This document shows positions 35,775 through 47,762 of a DNA stretch of 64,000 bases, piece by piece (position 1 is the first letter of the stretch; the number at the start of each line of letters is the position of its first letter). A program made the translations under genes and the position numbers. The notes beneath the pieces were generated by a model. The model saw only the letters and a list, made by a program, of their open reading frames with translations, was not told where the DNA came from and searched no databases. This DNA comes from Epiperipatus broadwayi (taxonomy: Eukaryota; Onychophora; Udeonychophora; Euonychophora; Peripatidae): contig JAQFVV010000975.1 of the NCBI GenBank assembly GCA_028023455.1, positions 78,182 through 142,181 of the forward strand, given 5' to 3'.

Positions 35775-37495
35775 TAACATAATTTATTATTACAGTATTT
35801 AAAGTATTATTTTAATAAGTTTCTATACTGTAAAACTTCAAAAAATATTGTTATTGCTATTGCCCTGACAAGAGAACAATTGTCAAAATTTTAGAAATAA
35901 ATTGAATGTCTATATTAGAATTAAATTTTCCAAGGATTATTTAATTCCCATATTGCCAAGAACATTACCAAAAATGCTAATAATTTTATAATAGCTTTCT
36001 TCTTAATATTTGTAAGTCAATATTATTTGGAATTAATTTACATGCAATAAAAGTGTAATTCAAGTAAGAACTATAAATTGACATTGAGAATATTTTCATA
36101 TGTTCAAGAATAATTAATTCTGAAAATGAAAAATAATTGACTGAAAGAATTTATAATTCAATAATAATAATTTTACTTGTGCTGAATCATTATTTTTTTT
36201 TAAAAAAATAATATTTATTATTATTTAAAAAACAGCACAAATATTTTTTTAAAAATTATAAGAATTTTCATTTATTTTTCCCCTGAAAGAAGAAACAAAT
36301 AATTTCTCTCAAGGTGGTCGAGAGGTCAGTGACATCTGCTTTACAAGCAGTTGTCCCAGGTTAGCAGGTTCACTTCCCAGCTGGTGCTATGACATATAAG
36401 AAAAAATAAGGATAGGGTGATAAAATATAACTTACTACAAACTGTTTACTTGATAAAATAGTTGAATTTTAAAATGTTTATTTCATAAATAAAAATACCA
36501 AACTTTTCATATGATAATGATGTTCTAATTAACGAATTAAAGTAACTTTTTTATATTTTAATAACTTTATGACACCTGTTTTAATGTTTAAAACTTGTAA
36601 ATTAATTCTTTCTTCTGTGCATTGTTAACCATAGAGACCATGAAGATAATAATTAAGCCAAAAATTCTCTCCTGCAGGTGTTCAAACAATCCTTAATAAA
36701 GATTAATAATACTTAAAATGCTTTATTGTAATATATGATATTACTAATACCAATTTAGAATACTTTTCTCAATGGATTAATTTAATTTAACAAACCCAAA
36801 TTAAAGGATTTGTGATATATAATGCAGTACTGTGAACATTTGAACTTTAAATCTATGCATATTTTGAATGAATGGCCATTAATTTATCACATACTTGATA
36901 ATAGAATGAATTAAATTTACCCAGAATATCTAAAGAAATGTGTTATACATTTTCTAATTATATTATAAAGTATAAGATTTTAATGACATCTTATATAATG
37001 GATGTGTTTGCTGTCCACAAGATGCTACTCTCAACAGTCTTCCTAATATTCAAGTAATGGAGAATTGATTACAAATGAAACAGTAGGATATTATTATTTA
37101 TTATAATTTATTTATGGTAAAAAAGTTTAAATTTGTTTATATTATGATTTATATTATGTTATGATGTGCATATATTATTGGTCATGTTATATGCTATATA
37201 TTTTAAATTATTAAAGGTTAAAGTTCTCAGAATAGTTCTTTATCATATGAACATATTTAAAAATTGTGTTTTCTTTTAAAAAAATATGAATAATTTATTT
37301 ATGAAGATATATTATGTAGCAAGCTGAATATGCTGATGTATATTTCTATGATTTATTTATTATTATTACCCTAATATTAATAAAATCCTATTTGATATTA
37401 ATCAATTGTTGTGTTTGTCATATTTTATATTGGTTAGCTAATATAGTATTTTGTTATAGATAGTAGAATTATTCTTTCCATATTTAGAAGTGTTT
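35775..37495. other. ~1.7-kb segment present only in copy B
   Basis: This segment interrupts copy B of the unclassified repeat and has no counterpart in copy A at about 6375-6385. It holds a SINE head (36311-36394) and otherwise AT-rich sequence. Either it was inserted here or it is an internal part of the original repeat deleted from copy A. I see no clean terminal repeats to decide. Confidence 0.5.
36311..36394 (+). mobile_element. tRNA-derived SINE head, copy 4
   Basis: AAGGTGGTCGAGAGGTCAG, hairpin CTGCTTTACAAGCAG (loop with UAC anticodon, as in tRNA-Val), GCAGGTTCACTTCCC and TGCTATGACA. Nested inside copy B of the unclassified repeat. Confidence 0.75.
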
Positions 37496-39685
37496 TTATA
37501 TGTCAATATATTTTATAGATCATAGTTAGTCTCCATTATAATTTTTTTTAGCTTACTTTGCCAAAAGAGATGGTAATATTTAGGTTTTCTCTTATTATCT
37601 GTTGTCTTGCTAGCTTTTGTATTCTCATAGCATATACTTTAGAAATTATAGCTGAGGCCTATTCCATTCCTATTTAATATTTTGTCCCTGGTGCACATTC
37701 TCATTATTTTATCTGGATTAATGACAATACTTGCCCTTAAAAATGCATCTTTGAGTAATGCCGCCATACTTTTATTTTGATTTTGCTTATAGTGTTGGTA
37801 TGCTTAATAAAGCATATGTAAGATTTTACTATTACTTTAACTGGCATTTTTAATAATGTTATCAGTATTGAGGAATTCTACCTTACCTATAAGAGTATTC
37901 TTAGTCAGCTTAAAATGTGAAGAATACATTGTAAATATGTTAGTCCTATATTTGAGTTTTGCTAGTTGTTAGGACTAAATATGATAAACAATTGGTTTTA
38001 GAATTTTTAAAGTTTATTTTGGGAATAAATAGATAATATACATCTACTTTATAACTCTTCGCTGATGGATTGGTAAGCTATTATTATTAATAATAGTATT
38101 GAGTATAAAAAATATTTATAGAAGAGTCATTATTATATGATGGCTATTATCATAGTATGAATGAAATAAATGAAAACTTTTGGTAATAAAATGATACAAA
38201 AAGGTATTTTAATATAATAGATTATTTTGCTAATATGATGGATTATTTTTGCTATTCATTTTAATAAAGCAGTATGTCAAATTTTATTTTTGATCCTTCT
38301 GATAATTTTGCATAAGCAACTTTTGTGAAATTTTTTGATCTATGTGATTTAGAGATGGACTGATTGTAATTTTTGTTGCTTTATTGTAAATAAATCTTTG
38401 TTATTGTTATTTACATAATTTTTCATAGTCATTTATTCAAATCGTCCCAATTGTTAATCAGAAATTATTCCAATTATCAAACAAAAATCATTTTAAACAT
38501 GAATTAAAATTTGAAATGCTTATAAAAATATATATAATTATTTTAGAGTATTTACTATAAGAGGACATGATATTTGAATTTACAAGAATCACTATTTATT
38601 AAATTATTAAGCATTAGTAAAACATCTGAGAAAGATATATTTGCTCAGTAAAGAGTTACAATTTGTTTCGTCAATTTGGATTATTTTAACTAATTCAATT
38701 TTCTTATAAAAAATCATTGCCGCTCTTGTTTTTTAAATAAATCTTGTGTTAAGATTTGTAGAGGTCACTACTATCGTTTTTCAACTGCATTATCTTATGG
38801 TTATAGCCTTAATATATATTACTGTACATCTTTATTTTAAATTATTATCATATTAGGAGATTAGAGTTATTATTATTTTTATAAGATTCAATTTGTACAA
38901 GAAATTAATTTATATGTAAAAGGTGTTAAGTAGATTTTTTTGTAAGATGTTCTACAAAATCCTATACCATTTTTAATATCTGAGTGTAATCCTATTTTTT
39001 CTTTACTTTAATATAAATTTAAAAGATCAGGTTGTATTTTATTAAGTTAATAATATTATAGTTATTGTTATAATTATGATAAGACATCAACTTAGGGGAG
39101 TATGTTATTTTTGTATTTTAACTAGGATTTCATTCCGTATTGAATAAATCTAAAGAGTCAAAAGGATTTATGAAAACATATTAATTTAAGATACCGTTAT
39201 ATGATTTTGCTAACTGTATTATTAAATTTATTTTAATATTGAAAATTTACATTCGAAAGATAAATTTTAAATGACATAAATTTTAAAAGAATATTTCAAA
39301 TATTTTAAGAATTAACTATTATTTCATTCGATCAAAGCAATGAGATGCTTAGAAGATGCTTGTAAGGAAATTAAAGAATCTTTACAAGGTAAATAACAAC
39401 AAAGAAATTGATAATTCTAGTAGATTTTAAAGAAGGAAACCTCAAATGTAATCTTAAAGCATATGTTTATAATATCAAGATTCTTTTATGTATGCTAGAG
39501 TGAGCTGATGTTTTTCCTTTTCTTAATTTTTAATGGTGTTCCTTTGTAATGATTCCCTTGTCTATCTTGATATTGTGACATAGGTTATTATTTGGACTCT
39601 CTAGCGTAGCTTGATAACTTATTAACTAGCTTTATAGTATTACATTACAATTTTAGCTCGTACTTTATCATTCCCTGCAAGCATT

Positions 39686-39701
39686 CGTCTCTTTATAGGT
39701 T

Positions 39702-39739
<38 letters not shown>

Positions 39740-39770
39740 AACCTATAAATATATATATATATATATATAA
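39686..39770. repeat. (TA)n palindrome bounded by TTATAGGTTACAAT
   Basis: TTATAGGTTACAATATATAT is mirrored by ATATATTGTAACCTATAA across a TA run, followed by a second TA run to 39768. The word at the left belongs to the end of copy B of the unclassified repeat, so this looks like an end-to-end inverted junction of that repeat's terminus. Confidence 0.7.
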
Positions 39771-39852
39771 ACTAAGACTACTATATTGGAAAACTTGGAA
39801 AACTTTTTTACTGATTATTTATTGATTTGAAACCAAGTCAAGAATTAAATTA

Positions 39853-39893
39853 TCAAAAATCAATAATCTTATTGAAACGTACATAATAATAAG
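39853..39893 (+). repeat. Possible LINE 3'-end relic
   Basis: TCAATAATCTTATTGAAACG followed by TACATAATAATAA resembles the 3' end of LINE copy 2 (ATCAATAAAGCCTTTATTGA then AACGTAATAATAA). Only the terminal ~40 bases are present, as in an extremely 5'-truncated insertion. Confidence 0.4.
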
Positions 39894-40233
39894 CGCTTCC
39901 ATTTTGAAATTCATAAAGCGTTTTGTTTTCCTTTCTAAGCTTTGACAACATCTATCTAAAATTGTTTTTTTTTCTTTTGACACTATAATACTTTAAAAAT
40001 AAAGCAAAAAATCATTAAATTTTAATTAAGATTGTTATTTTCTGGTATATATATGTGTGTGTGTGCGTGTATGTGCATTTAAAAAGTTAATTTGATATAT
40101 TAATTAAAATACACTCATTTATTTAATTTCAGTATTTTAGAAATTATTACTACAACATTAAAACTTGATAACTAAATTTGGAGACTTTCGGCTCTTTACA
40201 TTTTGTTAAATATCAGAAATTCTTCCACATTCT

Positions 40234-40588
<355 letters not shown>

Positions 40589-40589
40589 A

Positions 40590-41960
40590 TCTGTCTAGCT
40601 ATTTGCTTTTCCATCTAAGTGCTTATCTATCAATCTATCCATTTATTTATATTATACAATATAAAAACACATATATAGAAGTTAGTGTTATTCCTTCACA
40701 AAATTATTGTCAGTTTTACATATGAAAAATAGATTTATCACTTGCTAGGTATTTAATTCTGTATAACATTCGAAACAACACACTTGTGAAAATATGCAGC
40801 AATAACAACAAAATATAAAAATTCATTAAAAACAAGCTATCATTTTGTAAGTTTATTCATTAAGCATAACTTCTTATGCTTGTGTATAACTGTTGTAAAA
40901 CAGGCAAAACTCACTATACGTATTGCCACACAATATTCATATGAGTAAAAACTTTTAAAATATTAAAATTTTATTTAAGATCTTCACGCTTTCACTTTCG
41001 AACACTTAAAATTCGCCCATACAAAAGCGTTTGTGTTAGAAAAGATAGATGGCCATTCTATCTTTTCCAAAGACTTTATCATGTGGTTGAAGTGTTAGCA
41101 TTCATTCATTTTATATTTAAAATCCAAAGTGCATGTGCAACAGTTTAATGCTGTTTAAATATTATAGTTTATTGAAACTTGGAAAATATAATATTTACTA
41201 AAAATTTGCTAAAATAAAGATACTTTAATGTTAAAGAAAAAAAAAACTTAATTTTTTTAAGAATAGTTTTAGGTAGCCATAAAAATGGCCTCTCATAGCA
41301 AAAGAAATTTGAAGAAATTCTCTTAATATTCTATTCAAGATATTCAGTATATTTTCCAGTTGGCTTTTCTTAAGTTCTATTTCAAAATAGGATGACTTTC
41401 AATTATAGAAATATAGGTTACAAGTGCAATTATATTTGGCTTATGTTGGCTATAGGGGAAATAATCGAATATCTTTAGGTTAGCAACTATTGGTGAATCA
41501 TTTTTGTTAAAATAAAACCCAAACCAGGAATTGTTTCTGTCCCCCATCTTCCTGAATAGAATGTTCCTGAATAGAATATTTTTTCTTGTTTGTCATTGCA
41601 AAGTAAGTGAATTCTCTTTAAGTACATCCATTTTAAAAATCATTATTTATGATCAATATTGGCTATAATTTTTGAAATAATTGAAAATTATCAGTTATAA
41701 TAAAAGCCATTGGAGAGATTTTATCTGATAGCAAATCACTGCAAAATTTGTGAAATGTGGTTTTCACACATATTTAAAATTAAAAAAACAAATAATACTT
41801 ATCTTGCTTTGTTCATAACCATACTATTATATCAAATCAATAATTAAAAAACAAGTTAAGCAAAAGATTTATGTAAAATGGAATAAAAAATAATCAAATG
41901 CATTCTTAATTAATTAGCAGAAGTAGGTTCTTATAATAAAAATTTTTTGGAAGATATTAT
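40590..41960. other. AT-rich DNA, little recognised
   Basis: Holds a short fragment of repeat X near 40885-40930 (TGTAAAACAGGCAAAACTCA, also at 44020), and a perfect 10-bp hairpin AAAAGATAGA/TCTATCTTTT near 41039-41066. Otherwise nothing matched. Confidence 0.45.
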
Positions 41961-41965
41961 ATAAA

Positions 41966-41967
41966 TG

Positions 41968-42003
<36 letters not shown>

Positions 42004-42029
42004 GTAGTAGTAGTAGTAGTAACAACAAC

Positions 42030-42067
<38 letters not shown>

Positions 42068-42091
42068 TGATGATGATGATGATGATGATGA
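41966..42091. repeat. Compound (AAT)(AGT)(AAC)(AAT)(GAT) microsatellite
   Basis: Successive blocks of related trinucleotides, consistent with serial point changes spreading by slippage. Confidence 0.95.
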
Positions 42092-42280
42092 AAACGAAGA
42101 AGAAAGTATCATTTAAGTGAGTAGACTTGTTTGACATTTTTAAAGTTATAACTGTGAATTTAGTCTTTTTTATTCTTCCAGCAATAATTGTATTAAAGGC
42201 TAATTACTTGCAAGTACACAAACATCTCCCCACAAAATACTAATCTCTTCATGATATTTTTTCTAATATATATATATTTG

Positions 42281-42521
<241 letters not shown>

Positions 42522-42524
42522 TAC

Positions 42525-43215
42525 AATTTATAAAACATTAGACAAATTCAGTAAATATATAATACTATCTTAAAAATTTAATATGAATTATTAAAAAATA
42601 AAATCTGAATTCGAATTAGTATAGAGATAAAACAGTCCCAATTAATTACTTTTTAAGGTAAGATTTTTATAATCCAATAACTCTAAATAATTACTAGAAC
42701 AAAGCAATGGTAATAAAATAAAATTTGATGAGTATACTTTGAAATATCTGAATGAGTTATCTAAATATATATATTGACTATTGAAAGCTTTAAACCAGCG
42801 AGAACTATCATAAATCAATTCTTGTTCATAAAAAAATTAAATAATTTTATTTATAAAAATGAAACTATTCTACAAAAACAAAATAATAAAAGATCTAGTC
42901 GAAACCTTAGAAAAGTTATGGTGGACAAAAATTCTAAATTATCTTAACACATAATAATCCACATGTGATTGGAAATATATTTAATTTAACACTGATAATT
43001 GACTTTCTTTGTGCTGTGAGAATTTTAGTTAAAAAAAGTGTTAAATTGATCTACACTGAGAAAAGATTTTCTATAAATAAACAAAGCTTTAATAAACTTG
43101 TAATTTATAATTTATCTATAATAAAAAAATCTTTTAAAATGAACTTTTTGAAAAAAAAAATACTATAATGTAAAGCAATCTAAACAAAAGTGATTTTAAT
43201 AATAGCATTATTTTT
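42525..43215. other. AT-rich DNA, nothing recognised
   Basis: No LINE sequence is seen next to the ATT tract. Short open frames (42965-43168) show no motif. Confidence 0.5.
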
Positions 43216-43222
43216 TCCCATA

Positions 43223-43316
43223 TGCCATAGCATCGGCCGGGACGCGAACCCACACCCGTCTGCAAACAACTACTTGCTTGCAAGGCGGCTACGATGACCT
43301 CTCGGTTAACAACGCT
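43223..43316 (-). mobile_element. tRNA-derived SINE head, copy 5
   Basis: On the minus strand: AGCGTTGTTAACCGAGAGGT, CCGCCTTGCAAGCAAGTAG, GTGGGTTCGCGTCCCGGCCG, ATGCTATGGCA. The B-box region GGTTCGCGTCC is well kept. A short insertion lies between the anticodon-like and T-like arms. Confidence 0.75.
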
Positions 43317-43319
43317 AGA

Positions 43320-44015
43320 CATAATAGGATTTATACCTGTATTGTTTATAAGATACATGCTTAAATTGCTGACACGATTTACTCTTAATATTTTTAAAAT
43401 AGTAATGAAATCAGTGTTTTATTAAAAGTATATATATATTTAAAATATTAATTTATATTTAGTTTTTTTTTTAAACTTTTTTTTACTAAGTCTCAATAGA
43501 CATTTATTAATTCTGTTAAGATCAGCCTTCCCAATTTCTTAACATTTTTTTTTAAAAAATTTTCATGGTATGAATAAAGATGCTCTTTTGACATATAACA
43601 ATTAGAATATGATAGTAAGTACATTATTATCTTTTATTGAAATATAAAAAAGAGTACAAATTGTGTAAAGCATACATATGATGCATAAATCCAACTTACT
43701 TTCAGATAGCGCTAAAGTCTTCAACATCCAATCTTGTTAAAGCATAAAACTTTATATCTTTTTTCATAGATACTGTAGATTCATTTATTTTTTTATATTT
43801 TTACAATAAACAATGCTTTATCACTTGGTAACTGTGATTGGAATTTTCATATAAAAGCTTTCTAATATGTCACTTTTATTTTTTAAATTCTTGAATAAAT
43901 ACTTCAAAGAATTATATGCAATAATTTGTTGGACTATTACCAAACATCTATCATTAAATGGTGAATGTCTAAAAAAAATTTAACATTCAGTTAAACTTTT
44001 CAGATACAAATTAAC
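43320..44015. other. AT-rich DNA, nothing recognised
   Basis: Homopolymer-rich sequence without matched repeats. Confidence 0.5.
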
Positions 44016-44019
44016 ATGT

Positions 44020-44225
44020 TAAAACAGGCAAAACCTCACTACACCTATGCCACACACAGCAAGCTAGAGTAATCAATGGATGCCAGAAGGCTTGTGCAAA
44101 AATCCCCATCTAGTGCATACTCATCCAATATCCCCAGACTAGTTTCTGTGGAAGCCAGAGTAATCAATGGATGCCAGAAGGCTTGTGCATAAAATCCCCA
44201 TCTAGTGCCTACTCATCCAAATAAA
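44020..44225. repeat. Repeat X fragment with an internal ~65-bp direct duplication
   Basis: AGAGTAATCAATGGATGCCA, CTTGTGCAAAAATCCCCATC and ACTCATCCAATATCCCCAGA match the dispersed repeat at 17.6-18.8 kb. The block from AGAGTAATCAATGG to ACTCATCCAA is present twice in tandem (about 44064-44131 and 44156-44220). Confidence 0.7.
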
Positions 44226-44227
44226 CA

Positions 44228-44545
44228 ACACAGGTTAGTAAATTACACACTCTTTTGAGTAGTAATATTCTCCATTCTTCTTCAGGTGTTGCTGATCTGA
44301 TTATGATAATATTAGCATAAGAGTCCAATTTACATTTTTTGATTCTTGAATATTGAATTTTAATTGCATCTGATGAATAATTCAGTTGATTAGAGCATAG
44401 TTTTTAAATTCAGTATTTAAGAATCTAAAGATGTAAGTTTGATTCCTATGCTAATATTGTCACTGGTCATGTGAGCAACATCTGAATAAAAGTTAAGAAT
44501 AATACTACTTAAAAGATTGTGTAGTTACTGATTTTGTGTGCTATT
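44228..44545. mobile_element. Head-to-head pair of tRNA-derived SINE-like units
   Basis: The right unit (44375-44545, plus strand) has a tRNA-like head: TTCAGTTGATTAGAGCATAG resembles a tRNA D arm with A box, and AAGTTTGATTCCTATGCT resembles a T arm with B box (AGTTTGATTCC). A body with GAGCAACATCTGAATAAAAG follows. The left unit (44228-44360) is a diverged inverted copy with AGGTGTTGCTGATCTGATTA and AATATTAGCATAAGAGTCCA. Head-to-head joining makes the pair palindromic. It is a different family from the 85-bp SINE head elsewhere in the window. Confidence 0.6.
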
Positions 44546-44549
44546 ATTT

Positions 44550-44985
44550 ACAAATTGTTGTATTTGAAAAGTTTAAAATTTCTAGACATTCAACATTTAA
44601 TGATAAGTGACATAATCGAGCATATTATGATATCTAACTTACCATCATTATAACCCTTCAGGTAAACAAAGAACTATATCTTATTTTTCAAATGATTTAA
44701 AAATCTAAAGACAAAATCTTGACAAATTTTGACATGATAAGTTTCTGGAACTAACAATTAATTTTATTGGAAAATTTTAATGAAATAAGTTATTAATTTA
44801 CTTTTTTCCAGAGTCAGTGAAATATCACAAATGCACTCTGAACAATGTTTATATCTTTATTTCTGTAGCTGTTATATAATTTCTTGTTAATTATTATAGT
44901 TTTACTGTGAAAAATATTATTTATTTTATTATAATACTCAGTAATTTCCATTAACTGTTATATCATTGCCTTGGTTAGTGAAAAG
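44550..44985. other. AT-rich DNA, nothing recognised
   Basis: No matched repeats or frames. Confidence 0.5.
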
Positions 44986-44989
44986 AGTG

Positions 44990-45026
<37 letters not shown>

Positions 45027-45030
45027 GATA

Positions 45031-45066
<36 letters not shown>
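44990..45066. repeat. (TA)n tract left of the second Penelope-like composite
   Basis: TA runs broken by ATGATATGATAT. Abuts the left end of the Penelope-like composite, whose right end is also followed by a TA run (50253-50266). Confidence 0.9.
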
Positions 45067-45070
<4 letters not shown>

Positions 45071-45124
45071 ACTTCATATTATTATTATTATCAGGATATT
45101 CCATGTGGTAAAATATCTATATAT

Positions 45125-45137
45125 CTGATGTTTCAGT
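45125..45137 (-). ncRNA. Remnant of hammerhead-like 3' motif, copy 1
   Basis: The minus strand reads ACTGAAACATCAG, the same GAAAC-ATCAG box as in copies 2 and 3 with the GAAAC intact. The CTGAGGA box and hairpin are missing: the upstream sequence joins directly to the end of the coding region. Confidence 0.35.
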
Positions 45138-45174
45138 GTTGACTTTCTTTAATGCACGCCTTTCATTTATGCTC

Positions 45175-46110
45175 TTGAGTTTTTTAACAATCTCTATAGC
45201 TTATCTTAGCAATCTCTAGTCATATTGTTCAATTTTTGCTAGAATATTTTTTTTATCAAAATTGGTATCATGATTAGTGAATTTTATATGAGGATAAATA
45301 GCTGATGAATTGGATCTTTCCCTGACTATCATAATATGTTCTTCCTTTTTAATATCTATTTTACAATTAATTTAAAAAAATATATGAATGTGAACATATC
45401 CTACATGGAATTTCATATACACCATGACCCTCCAAAGAAATTTTATTTTTATGAAGTGGAAATATTTCATTAACATTTAAAAGTAGTGTAAATTTTGTGT
45501 ATTATTTTTCTTTAGAATATTAGCAATTTTGTCAGTTACTTCTTTTAAATATAGCAAAATTGTCTTAATTTCTGATGTATCAAAATCTTATTATATATAA
45601 ATAAGCCCTATTAATAATGCTATAATTAAAACCATTATCAAGAAGAATTTTATTAGTAGCAGAAATGTCATGGAGAAAATGGATATCATCAGAAGGTCTC
45701 TTTGTTTTATCTAACAATGTCTTTGTCACTAAAAATAGTTGTGCAGGATTGGTGATGGAAAGAAAAATGTAAATACCTCCTAGTATGTGATTGTTTTTTA
45801 TATATACCATGGGATAAAGAACCATCTTCCTTTCTTTCAATTAAAACATCTAAAACAGGTAATTGGTTATTATCTTCCATTTCCATGGCAAATTTGTTAT
45901 TTTTGTGAAAAGTATTTAAATAACAAAGATATAGTCAACATAACTCAACCATATAGATGGTTTCTTAACTGCTGAAGTGAATTTTTTTTTTCAAATCCTC
46001 CATAAAAATAGAAGCTAATGCTGGAGAAATTGGTAAACCTACAGCTAGACATGATCTTGGTTTATACATCTGCCCATCAAAAATAAAAAATGTATTCAAT
46101 AAGCAGTGTT
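45175..46110 (-). pseudogene. Penelope-like protein fragment, copy 1 (inverted)
   Basis: On the minus strand the fragment starts inside the RT domain, at the segment encoding EHCLLNTF. It runs through the motif-B region (ISPALASIFMED-like), the LPVLDVLIE segment (45830-45870) and the ATNKILLDNGFNYSIINRAY segment, then into the GIY-YIG region. The end of the coding region is fused by deletion to the hammerhead-like motif. It joins copy 2 across an A-rich junction at 46111-46138. Frameshifts and stops are frequent. Confidence 0.75.
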
Positions 46111-46138
46111 AAAAAAAAAAAAGAAAACAAAACCATTA

Positions 46139-47572
46139 ATTTATTCTACTGATCTAGATTTAGAAATGGAGATCCAGCTTATTCCCAGGAAAAAATCTTT
46201 TTATCCAAAATTCTATGGGTTCACCAAAAATTCATAAACCAGATATTCCATAAAGACTGATTGTAATTGCACTTGGTTCACCAACACAGACATTAGCTCA
46301 TTTTCTGACTTCTTTTTACAGCCACATTTAATCGAAATGTCATCATATGTTGAAGATGCGAATCATTTTCTTGAATTTATCTGGGATATTAAATTGGCTA
46401 AGAATGATATTTTGGTAAGTTTTGATATTGCTTCACTTTTTATTAGTGTACATATAAATGAAGCTATTCATGTTTTAAAAAATATTAAATTACCTAATTT
46501 TGCTGTGGTTTTGAGTGAACACTGCTTATTGAATACATTTTTAGTTTTGATGGGCAGATGTATAAACAAACATCAGGTGTAGCTATGGGTTCACCAATTT
46601 CTCCAGTATTAGCTTCTATTTTTATGGAGAATTTAGAAAAGAAAACTTTGACTTCAGCAGTTAAGAAACCATCTATATGGCTGGGGTGTTTTGATGATGC
46701 CCCTCTTATTTGGCTCATAGCAAGCATGCTCTTGATGAATTTTTAAAACTCTTTTCACAACAATATCAAATTTACTATGGACATAGAAAATAATAACCAT
46801 TTGCCTTTTTTAGATGTTTTAATTGAAAAAAAGAAAGATGTTTCTTTATGACATGGTATATATAAAAAAACTAACATACACTGGGAGGTATCTACATTTT
46901 TTTTCTCATTACCATTCTGCACAACTATTTTCAGTGACAAAGACATTGTTAAATAGAACTAAGAGATTTTCTCATGATAGCCATTTTCTCCAAGATATTT
47001 CTGCTACTAATAGAATTCTTTTTGATAATGGTTTTAATTACAGCATTATTAATAGGGCTTATTTATATATATATAAAAAAGATTTTGATACGTCAGAAAT
47101 TAAGATAATTTTTTCATATATAAAAGGGGTAACTGACAAAATTGGTAATATTCTAAAAAAAAAAAAAATTCACATAATTTAGACTACCTTTAAAAAAAAT
47201 TAATAAAACATTTCCACTTCCTAAAGATAAAATTTCTTTGGAGTGTCTTGGTATATATGAAATTGCATGTAGAGTCTGTTCACATTTATATATTGGACAG
47301 AGTAATCATATAATATTAAAAAGGAAGAACACATTCTGGCAGTCAGAGAAAAATCCAATTTATCAGCTATTTATCCTCATATAAAATTCACTAATCATGA
47401 TATCAATTTTGATCAAATAAATATTCTAGCAAAAATTGAACAATATGACCAGAGATTGCTAAGAGAAGCTATAGAGATTTTTAAAAGACCCAAGAGCATA
47501 AATGAAAGGTGTGCATTAAAGAAAGTCAACAACATTTGGAAGAAGCTATTGTAAGACAAAATAATTCTTAAA
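46139..47572 (+). pseudogene. Penelope-like protein fragment, copy 2
   Basis: 5'-truncated just before the YGLPKIHK-like segment (here FYGFTKNS, 46200-46235). Then follow ILVSFDIASLF (46409-46441), AMGSPISPVLASIFMENL (46581-46634), an active site changed to CFDD in place of YxDD, the LPFLDVLIE segment, and the GIY-YIG domain (GIYEIACRVC...YIGQSN, 47254-47310) up to a stop near 47552. Several frameshifts and stops; inactive. Confidence 0.82.
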
Positions 47573-47668
47573 TCTTCTCAACCAATGGAATTTAAATATG
47601 AGGGAAAATAAAAAAAAGTAATGATTTGAAATCTTACAGCATTCCTATGATTTGAGAAAGAAGATGCA

Positions 47669-47705
47669 CTGAGGAAGGTTCGTGTTATTGTACTGAAATA
47701 TCAGC
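47669..47705 (+). ncRNA. Hammerhead-like 3' motif, copy 2
   Basis: CTGAGGA at 47669-47675 fits the CUGANGA hammerhead box exactly. A hairpin region (GGTTCGTGTTATTGTAC) and TGAAAT with ATCAG follow. In this copy the GAAAC box reads GAAAT, so it is probably inactive. Box order matches copy 3 and the 10-14 kb family. Confidence 0.45.
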
Positions 47706-47762
47706 TATCTAGCAATTTTACTACACGGAATATCCCGAAAATAATAATAATATGAAGTCATC

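Larger units (their letters stand above)
35465..39700 (-). repeat. Unclassified interspersed repeat, copy B (inverted relative to copy A)
   Basis: Minus-strand paralogue of 3985-6710. It is longer because of an interruption at about 35775-37495 that copy A lacks. The alignment resumes on both sides of this gap: TTGGTGTTTCTTTTAAGATA in the reverse complement of 35700-35740 against TTGGTGTTTCTGTTCAGATA at 6389, and the reverse complement of 37500-37560 against 6320-6370. The copies are clearly diverged, so the duplication is old. Nothing in it identifies the class. Confidence 0.68.
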
